NCBI GenBank assembly: GCA_032209605.1
Contig: JASFXZ010000026.1
Span: 4,898,001 to 4,962,000 of the forward strand
Source of the DNA: Mactromeris polynyma
Taxonomy: Eukaryota > Mollusca > Bivalvia > Venerida > Mactridae
DNA: 64,000 nt
Reading direction: 5' to 3'
This document shows, piece after piece, positions 46,526 to 58,189 of the stretch; the first letter of the stretch is position 1; each line of letters begins with the position of its first letter. Under the pieces are notes generated by a model. That model had not been told where the DNA came from, did no database searches, and saw only the letters and a program-made list of their open reading frames with translations. A program made the translations under genes and the position numbers.

Positions 46526-48633
46526 CTGAAATTGAATGATTAATGACTTGGTGAAAAATGTTATATGTACCATAATAACAAGTAATAGTTTCTACTTACA
46601 ATAACAGTTTCTGGCATGGGGGGATATTTTAATGGTGTAAACTCTCAAACAAACATCGCGAAAAGTATTTGGTAGCTTTACTACAACAGATATAGTTTAT
46701 TATATGAATATTCTGGGAAGGGTTCTTTCAATTCCTGATAAATTTCTTTGTAACACAACTGAATTGAACAACAAATGTGGTCACATGCATGTGGTCACAT
46801 GACACATGTGCTCTAACTGTACTTTCATAGCTATTTGAGAATGTTGGATATAGATAACGTCCCTTACAACAAAACAAATCCATGATATCCTACATCTGGT
46901 GACATGCGAGATCAAATTTCGAGCGTTAGAAATAATAAGAAATGTTACAATGCCACGAAACTAGGTTTTCCATGTTTGACCATGGACAGTTAGGTTTCAT
47001 TTTGAATACAACTTGGTCTTTTATTTAAACCACACTTTTCTATTTAAATAATAGTCACCATGACATTGTCCTAGTCCAAACTATTATTGGCCAAAAGTTT
47101 TTACTGAGACAAGGTTACCAAGCGCTATGGCCAGTTCGAGTAATTCCGTAAAAGCCCAATGTAGCAGCTTTCCTATATAAATTATTTTGTAACGGCCATA
47201 GGTGGACTCCAAACAATAATATGTTAAATTTCCCATGGACAAAAGAAGTAAAATAGCAAGATATCAGAATGTTTCTCACAGTACTAAAGTTTTGAGTGGG
47301 ATTGTGACTAAATTTATAATGTGCAATAGCTCATTAAATAGTAAACATAACCTCTTGCGCATAGTTTGGGAGATTCATGGCATTGATTCATTTAACGCCA
47401 CGTCACTCTGTGCCGCAAAACAACACTTGAACATGTATGTTATGGGTGCTCAATGTATTGTTTTGTGATATGATTTCTGTAAATATTGGTTTCCAAAGAA
47501 TCATGACACAGTTTAAAGCAAATATTGTCATGTATAGCAGGGTTTATCATGTTTAGCATAGTTATGACCTATACTTATTTGCAAGATGATGTAGATTATT
47601 ACTTTTCAAATTTAAAAATTGTATGCACTTGGAACGATGTGATTGCTATAGCACAGTTATAAACACATACACCCAAACAAATTTAACCATATGAGTTGTT
47701 AACCATATTCCTTCGTCACGGCATAATTTATAGATGTAAAAAAGTGGAACAGGTAAGGCTGCGTTCAAAAACCAGAACTTCCATTGACTCATCTTGACTT
47801 ACAAAAAGGTGGGGACAAATGCAATGCGGGACACAAAAGCAATGCCTAAACGGATCAGTGGCATACGGATGGATAGAAAACAATACTGAAATGATAATCG
47901 CATTGAAACAAAAGAACACCGCGTCATTGATGAACAAACTAAAACTAAAAATAGAACGACACAGGATTTCACGACAAAAAAGACAATTAAAGGCTTCCTG
48001 AATAAATTTCGTTAAATTTCGCTTCCAAATCTGGATTTAGATTAATTATCCTTAGATATGATACATTCAAAATATCTTGAAATTCACATATCGATTGAAA
48101 TAAAGTAGTTTAGTTGATACGTGTATTGCGATGAGTGGCGTGACGACTACCATTTTGTTTATATTGGTGGTAAAATAAAGTAATATTTTGGGTCTAGAGA
48201 TAGTTTGATGAACGTAGAAATGTAAGCAGTGCATATTTGATAAGGAAGACAAAAACTCCCTTGTGACATTGAACATGCGAACAAATGCCCCTTCAACAAG
48301 GGACATTAGCCCTTTATATTTATGAAGTGGCACATAAATTTCCATTCTTCATAGGCCATTATCCACCTTCAAATGCATTAGATACAGTCATATTATACAT
48401 TATGGTCGAAGTTTAGTCCACGGATTTTGTTTTTAAAAAAGTAAAAGCTACCATATGTCACAATATGTTATGATAAATGAACATATGTTTGACAACAGAG
48501 TAACAGAACACTTCCATTATTGAACTCATGTATAATTATGCATATACATTTGTATCACACATACATAACAACGCAATCAATATGAAAATAATGTGATTCC
48601 CACACAAACAGTGGAACAGGTCCATATAAGGTA
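46526..48633. other. Non-coding DNA, nothing assigned
   Basis: One local feature is TGTGGTCACATGCATGTGGT at about 46776, a short direct and palindromic repeat. Open frames up to 92 codons have no domain signature. Confidence 0.5.
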
Positions 48634-48828
48634 CAGTAAAACTTTGAAACCTCGAACTGCCGTCGGACCTAGCAATTAGTTCGAGCCATCAATTGTTCAA
48701 GGCATCTACGGTATACGTGTATATGTCCTGACAGTCGCCGGTGCAAGTGTACTAAGCATGTTGAACAAACGGCATTTGTTTTCATACTGAATGAACGTCG
48801 ATCAATAGTCGCAGCATTATTCATAATA
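48634..48828 (+). repeat. Pogo/Tc1-type element end, copy 2
   Basis: It starts TA then CAGTAAAACTTTGAAACCTC and matches 12889-13090 throughout (CGAACTGCCGTC, CTAGCAATTAGTTC, GTGCAAGTGTACTAAGCATG). No opposite terminus is found. Confidence 0.6.
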
Positions 48829-49493
48829 ATAATAATTAAAAAAGAAATGAAAGGAAAGCAAAAAAGAATAATGCTAATCAATAACCTTGCCCAAAGAACT
48901 GTTTTTGTGAATTGATAAACATAAAAAAACACTATATACAATCATAGCTCTATCAAAAATAGAAATAACTAATAAAAAACCTAGAACACAATTAGAACAC
49001 TTCCGCTGCAGTATCTTAAACAAATATTTGTCTATCAGGGTATGTAAATTGTAACAAAATTCACCAGAAGTTATGAATACGGTAACTTAATATTAAACTA
49101 GAATTGTGTCCATAGGTCATGTGGTACCCCACTTTCTACTTCTTATGTCAATAAAAGTTTGCAAGAAATTTGGTGAATCCAGAACACAGGTGGTCTTGTA
49201 ATTGTTATTAATTCTTTTCAAATGTTCCCAAAGACCAACAATATAATATAGCAGCGCTTGCCACAAGATTTGTGGGTCTTACATACCAACGGACAAGAGC
49301 AAATCTATAAATGTAACATTATTTATAATACTGTTTGAATATTGCACATAATACCTGTATGGACAGGTAGTATATAATGGAGACCAGACATCTCAAACAG
49401 ATGATATGTTAGGACAAACAGTGACAAAAATGCCGAAATGTGACCTCACAGCTTGTGCATGTGACGTCAAAGTGAATCGTAACAAAATAAACA
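48829..49493. other. Non-coding DNA, possible 5' flank of the Tc1-like element
   Basis: Tc1-like elements carry inverted repeats within a few hundred bases of the transposase start, but I could not find a matching pair, partly because the 3' end of the element is lost. Confidence 0.4.
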
Positions 49494-50291
49494 ATGGCTC
49501 GAAAATCACAAGAAATGACACCTGAATCAAAAAGAATTGCAGTCCAAATGCAAAAGGAGGGTTAAAGCTATTATCAAATTGCAGAGGTGATAGGAAAAAG
49601 TTGAAGTACAATAAATAAATTTTTGAAAGGGTTTGATTTAGCAAATAAAGCCAGATCTGGAAGACCTAGAAGTGATGTTTCAAGCCAAGCAAACACTTGT
49701 GTAGTAAAAGCCAACCGAAAGCAATCTTTGACTGACATCACAAGTTCTCTGAATGAAAGTACATGTATTCCTATCAAAGAAAGTAAAAGAACAGTTCAGC
49801 ATCATTTACACAGACTGGGAAACAAGACAACGGTCGTTAGGAAAAAACTTACACTAAGCGAAGTCAGCAGAAAAAAGCGCTATTCTTGGTGTAGAACCCA
49901 TCAAATTGAAAACAAGATGCTCAGTGGAAAAATGTCATCTTTAGTGATGATAGTCAAATTTGTTATTGGGACTTTAAACCAAAGAAAGGAAGACTATTGG
50001 CTGCCACAGTGTCTTGGTACATGTAATAGTCATTCACAAGGTAAGGTATCGGTAATGATATGGAGTTGTTTAACATATAATGGTGTTGGCACTGTAGCTC
50101 CAATTGATGGAAATATGGATAGAATGACAAATACAAATGTGCTTGATAAAAACGTGTTTCCTGCGATTGCAAAACATTTCCAAAAGGACCAGTATTATAT
50201 CCAGGACGACAATGCTACTTGTCATCAGTCCAGATATACAGCATCTTGCAAAAATGTAAACAGAATAAAATCTTTACCTTGGTCATCCAGG
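49494..50291 (+). pseudogene. Tc1-like transposase, broken and 3' truncated
   Basis: From ATG at 49494 the frame begins an HTH domain (SYYQIAEVIGKS) but has TAA at 49563-49565 and TGA at 49602-49604. It then continues through RSGRPRSD, the Tc1 GRPR linker motif. A frameshift near 49918 moves the first catalytic block (WKNVIFSDDS, Asp at 49946) into another frame. The second block is present as YIQDDNATCH (Asp at about 50208). The sequence ends at KSLPWSSR and TGA, where Tc1 proteins normally continue PDLNPIE, so the third catalytic residue is missing. The role would have been cut-and-paste transposition at TA. Confidence 0.92.
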
Positions 50292-51009
50292 TGACCCAAT
50301 ATTGTCATAATTGGAAATCTGTGTCCCTTCTTAAAAACATGTCTTCTCTTCTGTGAAATTCTGTCACTTTATAAAGTGTTCAGGTTATTTCCTGCCCAGT
50401 TTCTGCCTTTTGCTGCCAGCTGTCTTGATTTGTCCTGTGATCTTTTCCATCCATTAATTCCCCCTCCTTCACTGTCCACTTTGATTCTCCTAGTTATTCC
50501 TTATGGTCTGCCAGACCATTCCTTGTGACTGTTCTAACGTTTGTACCCATTAACCTCCTCAAGTGCCTTATGTTTTATGGACTGTTGTTTTCCTGGAGGT
50601 CTGCATGGGGAGGCACTGTCTTATGTACGTGGCGTTCCCTGTATCTTCTTATTCTCTCTCTTCAACAACAAGCACACATTATTAATAACAGAGAGGATTT
50701 GATTAGAACTATTGTGAAAATCTGATGCATGTTTTTTAGACTTAGGGGAAGTAATTGGGAAAAGTTAGGGGAGTAAGAAAAGGTAGCGACATGTCTTAAA
50801 AAAACGCTCAAACACTTTGCTAGCAACAAAATGGTGTCCAATAGACCAGACGGCATAGTGAAGAGTAGTTTTTTAAAAATTGCAGTAGGATTCCAGAGAA
50901 CTGGCTCTCATTCACATTCCTGATTACCTACAACTGCTGTAACATTAGCTAATTGATCCCCTAAATGTTCAATATTTTGATCTGTCATCTTTAACCAACA
51001 AAATACAGA
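50292..51009. other. Non-coding DNA with a shared dispersed fragment
   Basis: 50612-50660 nearly repeats 32434-32490. The preceding 300 bp is pyrimidine-rich and may belong to the same unknown family, which would have replaced the missing end of the Tc1-like element. Confidence 0.45.
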
Positions 51010-51542
51010 AAATGCAAAATGCACTTACCAGGTTTTCATCTCTTTCAGATTCTCAAGTCGCGTTGTGTTCTCGCCCAGTTTGTCACGGCGCCATAAAAAC
51101 GGTCGTGTGGCGTAGTCCCGTCTCGTCGTTAGCGTTCTCATCGTTGCAGTACCTTAAGGACTCATTATACTACAAGAACCACAAACAGCCATTTACGTTT
51201 ACATGATTATAACTTTATTTAGTATAGTACTCAAGACAACAGGAGTGTACAGTTCCGAGCCTAAAACCTCTCTCTCTAAACATACAGAATACAGCAGATA
51301 TTATCACGTTCAGTTCACACACCAAGGATCAATCCTCATTCCTCAATGTCAACAAGTAGGTCACAGTAAATATGCATCAAGGTACTTAAGTTGCACATTA
51401 ACAAGTGCAATGCCCGTAACTAGAGTTCATTCTGGGAATATTATATGGATACACACATGTATGGTTGACATTTGCAATATATCTCTGCCCAGTGATTAGG
51501 TTACTGTATCATGATGACCCTTAGGCCATAGTAACTGTGACA
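51010..51542 (-). mobile_element. Probable LTR with primer-binding-like site and leader
   Basis: Read on the minus strand from 51542, the segment starts TGTCACAGTTACTATGG, has an AATAAA signal (ACTAAATAAAGTTATAATC) and then a GC-richer part. At 51093 it reaches TGGCGCCGTGACAAACTGG. TGGCGCC just after an LTR is the usual tRNA primer-binding motif of Ty3/Gypsy and related elements. A donor-like ACCTGGTAAGTGC follows at about 51030. LTR length would be about 449 bp (51094-51542). No second LTR or coding region is present here, so it is a solo or truncated 5' end. Confidence 0.45.
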
Positions 51543-53417
51543 ACATAAGATCACCTGGTCTGCTGAATTCTGTGTTAACATATTTTATTATACATTATAC
51601 AATGTTCACTACTGCAATATAATAAAGACATATTTAAATGATTAAATCTTTGTTTTGTGTGTATGACTACACCACAATGTGTGGCAAATATTACTTACTA
51701 CGTGTATAAGTACATGGTGATGTAACATGTGACATTTCTGGAAATGACATCACTTAATGAAGAGGTTGAAAATCTTACAGCGGCGCTCAAATAGTAAATC
51801 TCAATACTTCAATTGCTTCATATCGATCAATTGGATTTTCACAAAGTTCATGAACTTTTCACATGATTTAAAGTCCTGTGAATACTAAGTTTAAGGCAGC
51901 CTTAAATACCAGCAATATCCTACAATAAGAGCATGAAAATTTGTGATATCTCACATCGAAAACTGCAGAGCCTCGTTCTCACAAAAACAGTTACCTGAGT
52001 GCCGGATATTTCCATCCGCACATTAAGCGAGTGAAAGATTCTTGCATACCTTTTTCAAGAAGTAAAGGACGAGATTGAATAAAACGACTTAAGTTTTGAG
52101 CAATTTTTGCTTATAGTAACGTATTATTTTACTAATTCGTTCAAGTTACTATTCAATGTTGCATTACAGTGTTTAATGACGTCAGCAGCACGAGACTCAT
52201 CTTACTAGATTTCCAGCATGAGTGGAAATGCTGGAAATGCTGGTAAGCTGGTATATCCACTTGTCTATTACATGCACATTGTTATCTCGTCATATACTGT
52301 ATATTACAAAACAACAAAGACAAGTAAATCTGTTTAAACTAAGTGATACCATTGATAGGGCAAATATCCAGATTTTGTGAACTAGACTATTAGTTTAGTG
52401 ATCTAATGTGTAGAGACTAATTAAACCTACAATGTATGAAATTGTTTACCTTCATTCCTGAGATATCAGCATTGATAATACATAACACTGAGGCTTCCTG
52501 TACTGGTAAGTTATTGACTATTGAGGTTCCAACACCAGTTCATACATTCCTGTAATAAAACAACACTATATAATCAAAGCACTGAAAGTGCTGTGGGACG
52601 GTACCACGTCTGTTATGCGATGTCAATTTGACAATAATGTGTGATGGTTTGCATGGAATAAAACAGAACGCAAGACAGAAATGTGAAAAATAGAACTTTA
52701 TTGATAAAATACATATTGTCAATAGCAAGAAGTTGACCAGAGTGGCAAATATGTTTGGTAATGTAGCTGTGTTATAGAAAGCAAAATTTGGTATATGGTA
52801 GTTTGAACAAAGGTAGAAAAATGTCCAGCAATTTAAGAATATTGCAACAATTATAATGTATACGAATCTGAAAACTAACCGACCCTGACACACATGTTTT
52901 TTAAGTGAATAACACAATAGGACAATATTGGTGGATATTTATTCAAGAAACATTGCGTTGAAATTATTTCCAAATTAGACCTGTCGTTTTTGACAAGTAG
53001 AACAAAAGTAATTTGAACAATCTTGGTATAAGATCACCTTATGAACATTGACGTGAAATTTGATGTAGTTTTGGGCAATAAGTTTTTTGAAGTGTCAACT
53101 ATAATAGATACATGTATCTGAAAAGGGACTTGGTCCCTGTTGGCTATGGTTTCTGAAGAATCCATTATTTTGTTTAATCTTGGTACATGGCAACCAAAGG
53201 ACAATGGTGTGAACTTAAATTGAAAGTTTGAAAAGAAGGTTTTTAAAGTGGCCATGTGTTTTGGACAAATCCAGAACATTTGAATAACATTGTTACTGAG
53301 TTAGCTATGGAGCATATTTTTTTGCAAATTTGAGCCTGTAGTATTTGTAAAGAAGATTTTTGAAGTTAGCAACATATACATATAGGAAAAATAGCTCCAC
53401 CTCGCTGGCAGCTATGT
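51543..53417. other. Non-coding DNA with a MITE fragment and a possible first exon
   Basis: 51729-51789 is the 3' part of the MITE family at 31964-32204 (GGAAATGACATCACTT to ACAGCGGCGCTCA). At 52177-52184 there is a perfect CRE, TGACGTCA, followed at 52218 by ATGAGTGGAAATGCTGGAAA and a GCTGGTAAGC donor (52242/52243), which could be a first coding exon, though it is short and unsupported. Frames at 52540-52917 and 53034-53279 are open on the minus strand without domain features. Confidence 0.4.
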
Positions 53418-54316
53418 TCATAAACATGTACGTACAAAAACTTATATCAAAAGAAAGAACAGATCATAAACATGTACATACAAACACGTGTATAAAAAGA
53501 AAGAACAGATCATAAACATGTACATACAAACACTTGTATAAAAAGAAAGAACAGATCATAAACATGTACATACAAACACTTGTATAAAAAGAAAGAACAG
53601 ATCATAAACATGTACATACAAACACTTGTATAAAAAGAAAGAACAGATCATAAACATGTACATACAAACACTTGTATAAAAAGAAAGAACAGATCATAAA
53701 CATGTACATACAAACACTTGTATAAAAAGAAAGAACAGATCATAAACATGTACATACAAACACGTGTATAAAAAGAAAGAACAGATCATAAACATGTACA
53801 TACAAACATGTGTATAAAAAGAATGAACAGATCATAAACATGTACATACAAACACTTGTATAAAAAGAAAGAACAGATCATAAACATGTACATACAAACA
53901 CTTGTATAAAAAGAAAGAACAGATCATAAACATGTACATACAAACACGTGTATAAAAAGAAAGAACAGATCATAAACATGTACATACAAACACGTGTATA
54001 AAAAGAATGAACAGATCATAAACATGTACATACAAACACTTGTATAAAAAGAAAGAACAGATCATAAACATGTACATACAAACACTTGTATAAAAAGAAA
54101 GAACAGATCATAAACATGTACATACAAACACTTGTATAAAAAGAAAGAACAGATCATAAACATGTACATACAAACACTTGTATAAAAAGAAAGAACAGAT
54201 CATAAACATGTGCATACAAAAACTTATATCAAAAGAATGAACAGATCATAAACATGTACATACAAAAACTTATATCAAAAGAAAGAACAGATCATAAACA
54301 TGTGCATACAAACACA
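53418..54316. repeat. 46 bp tandem array, about 19-20 copies
   Basis: The unit GAACAGATCATAAACATGTA followed by CATACAAACACTTGTATAAA and AAGAAA is 46 bp. Units are nearly identical; variants are CACGTG for CACTTG and AATGAA for AAAGAA, and the first and last few units read AAACTTATATCAAAAG. The array lies just beyond the 3' side of the OB-fold gene on its strand. Confidence 0.95.
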
Positions 54317-54726
54317 ATGACTACAAACAATGAAAGCAAGTGTATTTACAGAAATGTATGTGGCAAAAGTCCAACGTTTACTGCATTGTTGAACAATTCA
54401 AATAGCCAAACTTTGTTATTGAACTGAAATATAATTAATTATAAAAGAAGGTAGTGCACATGTGGAAATGTTTCATCTGCTATAAGGGTATCAAAGTGAA
54501 GGTGAATTTTTTTAAAGTTCATAATTATGTAAAGAATGGCATTTCTTATACAATAAACATTGGAGACATGAAATATGTAAGTGAAAACAATAACATGAAT
54601 AACTAGTGTATACTATATGAACATGAAGATGTTAATCTCAAAAGTATGTATATTGCACACATGATAGAAGTCAACTGCTTAGTCAAAGAACATGTTGTAA
54701 AAACAGACAGTATCACAGGCAACGAC
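54317..54726. other. Probable 3' untranslated region and spacer of the OB-fold gene
   Basis: No canonical AATAAA is seen on the minus strand between 54726 and 54317. Nothing else is recognisable. Confidence 0.4.
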
Positions 54727-57005
54727 TCAAAGTCTGACAATGCTTGTCACTTCAGAGCCTTTGCGTTCTACTTGGAAATTGACACTGTCCTCAGCAGTCA
54801 ATGCTTCAACATCAGTTATGTTCGGATTGCCTAGAAGAAGAAGATCGGTGGCCACGGTGACTACACTGTCATCAGTCAACAGCATTTCCACGACCCCATC
54901 ATCCAGTACACTGACACCAATCACTTCGTCTGTGGTTAGCGGAGGTTCAATTTTCTGTAAATATCGAAACAATGATTAATTCCAAATTGCTTCATTTCGT
55001 TTGGCAAACAATTCACATTTGTGTTTTACAAAAATACATATATGTCATATAAATAATACACTTATAATACAAAAGTTATAAATACTTCGATGACATATTT
55101 AGTGTATTGCAATTAAATAAGAATATATCAAATAGAAATTTCACACACAGAAAGACCAATACTAAACACTGGGCATCTTATGAGTATTTTTAGCATTTCA
55201 AGCTTAATTTACTACTGTTCAGATGTTAAAAGGATAATATCCAGACAAAAATATGAGACACACACGGAAAGGTCAAAAGATAGATGAAACAGACTAAATG
55301 CTATATACTGGAAAATTTCAGGAGCATTTACACATGAACAGCAATTGTAAGATAGCTAGAATTAAATTACTCACCTGTAGTGTACTACGATTAGTTGTAG
55401 ACAGGGATACCTCTCCCTTGTAAGCATTGGTAACAACATCTGTAATGGTTACAAAATCCCCCGGTCTAACATCGGCACTGACTGCTTCTCTCCAGAGAAT
55501 TACCTTAGCCGTATGGCTATTGGCCTCCAGTGTAATCACTTTTATAGGGACCTCTTCATCCCGTACCTTAACAGTTCGGACTGCTTCTTCCTAAAAATAT
55601 AGACAGTAAGACAATGCAGAATGATGCGTTTCATTTACATTTAATTGAAAAAAAAACAATTCATCACATGCAATTTCCAGACTTCAGGAAAATAGTCGGC
55701 CCAACAAACTTGACCAAATATTTTCACCAGGACCTGTCTTTCTTCGTATAAACCGTCTAACTGTCTGACGATTTTTCACAAGATAAGAAACAATGTATGT
55801 GGTCTTAAGCCATTATAAGTAGCGATCTCGAATGCCATTTGTAACATGTCTTTTCATTGGCAATAAAAGCAATCGCTATGCTTTTTTCAAATGGCCCGTA
55901 TATTATGGCGTCGGTATCACATTATGAACAGAACAGTTAGCACCTTCATTCTCAACTAGTCCATCATAAACATCATTGATAACTTCCTCTGATTGTCAGG
56001 CATGGCATGTGCGGAACAGTTTATCCAATGAGTAGTTACATTATGCTTGAATCGTTGTGAAAACATTTTTTAATGCATTTTATAACCATTGGCGACACTC
56101 ATTGATCGCAGTAATTTTATAAAGCAGCACTATAGTTGTTTGGATAGAAACAGACCAACAGAAATGCAATACAATGATAATGAGGACTTTTTGTAACGGA
56201 AAGCGCTGTACAAGTGAAATAAATTTGTATGTGAAAAATTAAAATAACTGCACCGAATAGACTAATTGTGAAGATTTGTCAAATATTACAGGTCCAAAAA
56301 CAGAATAAGATGTTTAGCACTTAAAGTTGTTTGTAAGCAATGAGAACAGTCCCAGGTTATTATAAAATGATTTCCTTTCTGTTTAATTGTAATACAAATT
56401 TCCAACGTACAAGAGGGAAATAATATAGTAGCAGGTAATGTTGATACTTTGCCTAAAATTATCAATTATTTACCTTGTTGAGACTGATCAGGGTAGTGAT
56501 TATACAAAAATTGTGAATTAATGGAAAGGCAAATGAAATTTAAGAAATGTTCAATATTGCATACCTGACCAATTTTCCCTGTAACAGACACTCTCGTCTT
56601 CTGGGGGGAGTTTAATACCACTTCGAGAGGGACAGTTGCAGCAGCGGGGGGGTTTATTAGACCTTCTCCAAGTGCGGTGTGCTGTAGTGGCACATCAATT
56701 GGTGCTGTTATGAATACTTTTGAGGTCTTCGTGATCACAAGGAACCTCTTGTCCTCTGTCTTCCTGATCACATCCCGCAGCGCACACGATGACCCAACCT
56801 TGAACTTTGGGAATTTACTGTTGTCATACACTTTGACAAGGATACAGTCTACACCATCACTAACAGCCACAGAGAGCGAGTTCCTGGTCTCCCCATCCTG
56901 ACCTCTATAGGAGGTCACATCTCCACTGGCAACAACTTTTACCTTGAGGGGGCTGGCATAAGGACCAGCTCCCTTTTTTGCGAATGCTTCCTTGATGGAC
57001 GTCAT
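54727..57005 (-). CDS. Two-OB-fold (RPA-like) nucleic-acid-binding protein, three exons, intact
   Basis: Exons are 57005-56565, 55590-55375 and 54954-54727 (441, 216 and 228 nt), all junctions phase 0, giving 294 residues. Donors are CAG|GTATGC and CAG|GTGAGT; acceptors are TTTTTAG and ATTTACAG. A TTTCCAG acceptor directly precedes ATG at 57005, so a 5' untranslated exon is likely. Residues about 15-115 (from LKVKVVASGDVTSY through VGSSCALRDVIRK) look like one OB fold. Residues about 125-220 (VSVTGKI, then AKVILWREAVSADVRPGDFV) look like a second, as in RPA70-type single-strand binders. The C-terminal 75 residues are acidic. There are no stops or frameshifts. It starts about 500 bp after the Helentron endonuclease on the same strand. 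It may be Helentron cargo or a host gene. OB assignment is by pattern. Confidence 0.75.
55064..55290. repeat. Partial copy of the 31304-31886 MITE inside intron 2
   Basis: AAAAGTTATAAATACTTCGA and ATATATCAAATAGAAATTTC, then CACACACAGAAAGACCAATA, parallel the arms of the foldback element at 31.3-31.9 kb. It lies wholly between exons 2 and 3 and does not touch the splice sites. Confidence 0.65.
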
Positions 57006-57507
57006 CTGGAAATAGATGCAAAATTTTGAACACACTTTATTTGTTAATGTAGATATTGAAGTCGCAGTAGCACTCAAGATGCGAATAACTTGGTAGTTTT
57101 ACATTATGCAAAAAGGCATGTTACTGGTAATATGGATAGAAATCTGAACATTGTTTAGTGAAAGTACATGCTATACATATAGTGCAGTAATTTTTGTTCA
57201 ATGATATTGCAAAAATGAAAAAGGTTTTCTGAGAACGGTTTTTGGTGAAGAAGGAACACAAATATGACAAAAATGGATGTCAACATTGGTTAGACTAAAC
57301 ACAATTCTATCATTATTATATCCATAAATTTATCATACATTACATATATATAACCTACATTGCTAATGGGACTTTAAACATATGGTCATTTAACACTAGA
57401 ATGTGATTAAACGAACTGAGGTTCATGATTTATAATTTAAGTAACAGTTTTATTTGTTGTAGCTGTAATGTAACATGAAAACGAATATTTTTGAAAGCTG
57501 TATTACA
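57006..57507. other. Spacer between the Helentron endonuclease and the OB-fold gene
   Basis: It should hold the promoter and any 5' untranslated exon of the OB-fold gene. No Helitron 3' hairpin with a CTRR end is evident here, so I do not place the element end at this point. Confidence 0.4.
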
Positions 57508-58189
57508 TCATAAACCTGACTGACAGGTAATGTTTAGAATGAGGAACAATGGTTTATGATCAGAGAAGTACGATTCCAGAGTGCCATAAGAGTTCAAACA
57601 CTGCGAATCCAGGTTTGTATATATATATGGTCTATGCATGTACCATAATCAGTGGTAACAAGCTCTATTAATTGACGTAGTTGGAATTTACTGCTGAACA
57701 AGCGCGCAATATGACTATTTTCTTTGTGATCAAAATTGAAATCACCCATTAACACTATCTTCACTTGGTCTGGAATGATGTTTTTGAGTTCTTGGAAGAA
57801 TTTGCAATAATTTGCAACCCTAGCTGCTTTTGGAGGACAATACACAAAGCAAATTATTATATTGTTTCCAACTTTTGTAATGGCACACTCAATGCATGCA
57901 AAGGTATGTACTGAAAAATGTACTGACAATGTTCCTATGGTACACAAAAATACCATGAGATGACTGGTCAGTGTTCGAACATAACATATCAAAGCCTTCT
58001 AAATCATATCTATGATCAGGAGGACCAGCTACTCTTGTTTCTACAAAACCTATCACATCTGCATTTAAAAAATTATGTTCATATTTTATATCTTCAATGT
58101 GCTTCTGTAACGATCGACAGTTTTGGTAACAGAGCCGAATTCCTTTGCCACACCATGAACCTAAATCAGGCAAATTTTGGTTTATCCAT
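57508..58189 (-). pseudogene. EEP (apurinic-type) endonuclease of the Helentron, two frameshifts
   Basis: The first frame reads LCYQNCRSLQKHIEDIK, then DVIGFVETRV (catalytic Glu), to about 57920. A second frame carries IICFVYCPPKAA, KIVLMGDFNFD (GDFN motif) and GTCIDHIYIQTW. A third short frame carries YGTLESYFSDHKPLFLIL (SDH at 57564-57556) and stops at TGA 57510-57508. Together all motifs of the exonuclease-endonuclease-phosphatase fold are present, in order, at the C-terminus of the helicase, the feature that distinguishes Helentrons from canonical Helitrons. The fold is related to LINE endonucleases. It is broken by shifts near 57920 and 57600, and one near 58205 separates it from the helicase. 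Confidence 0.88.

Noticed and set aside
49130..49493. Left inverted repeat of the Tc1-like element
   Set aside because: No matching right terminus exists because the 3' end is lost, so no repeat can be verified.
57006..57507. Helitron 3' end (hairpin plus CTRR) between the endonuclease and the OB-fold gene
   Set aside because: I found no convincing hairpin followed by CTRR; Helentrons also need not end this way, so the boundary is left open.
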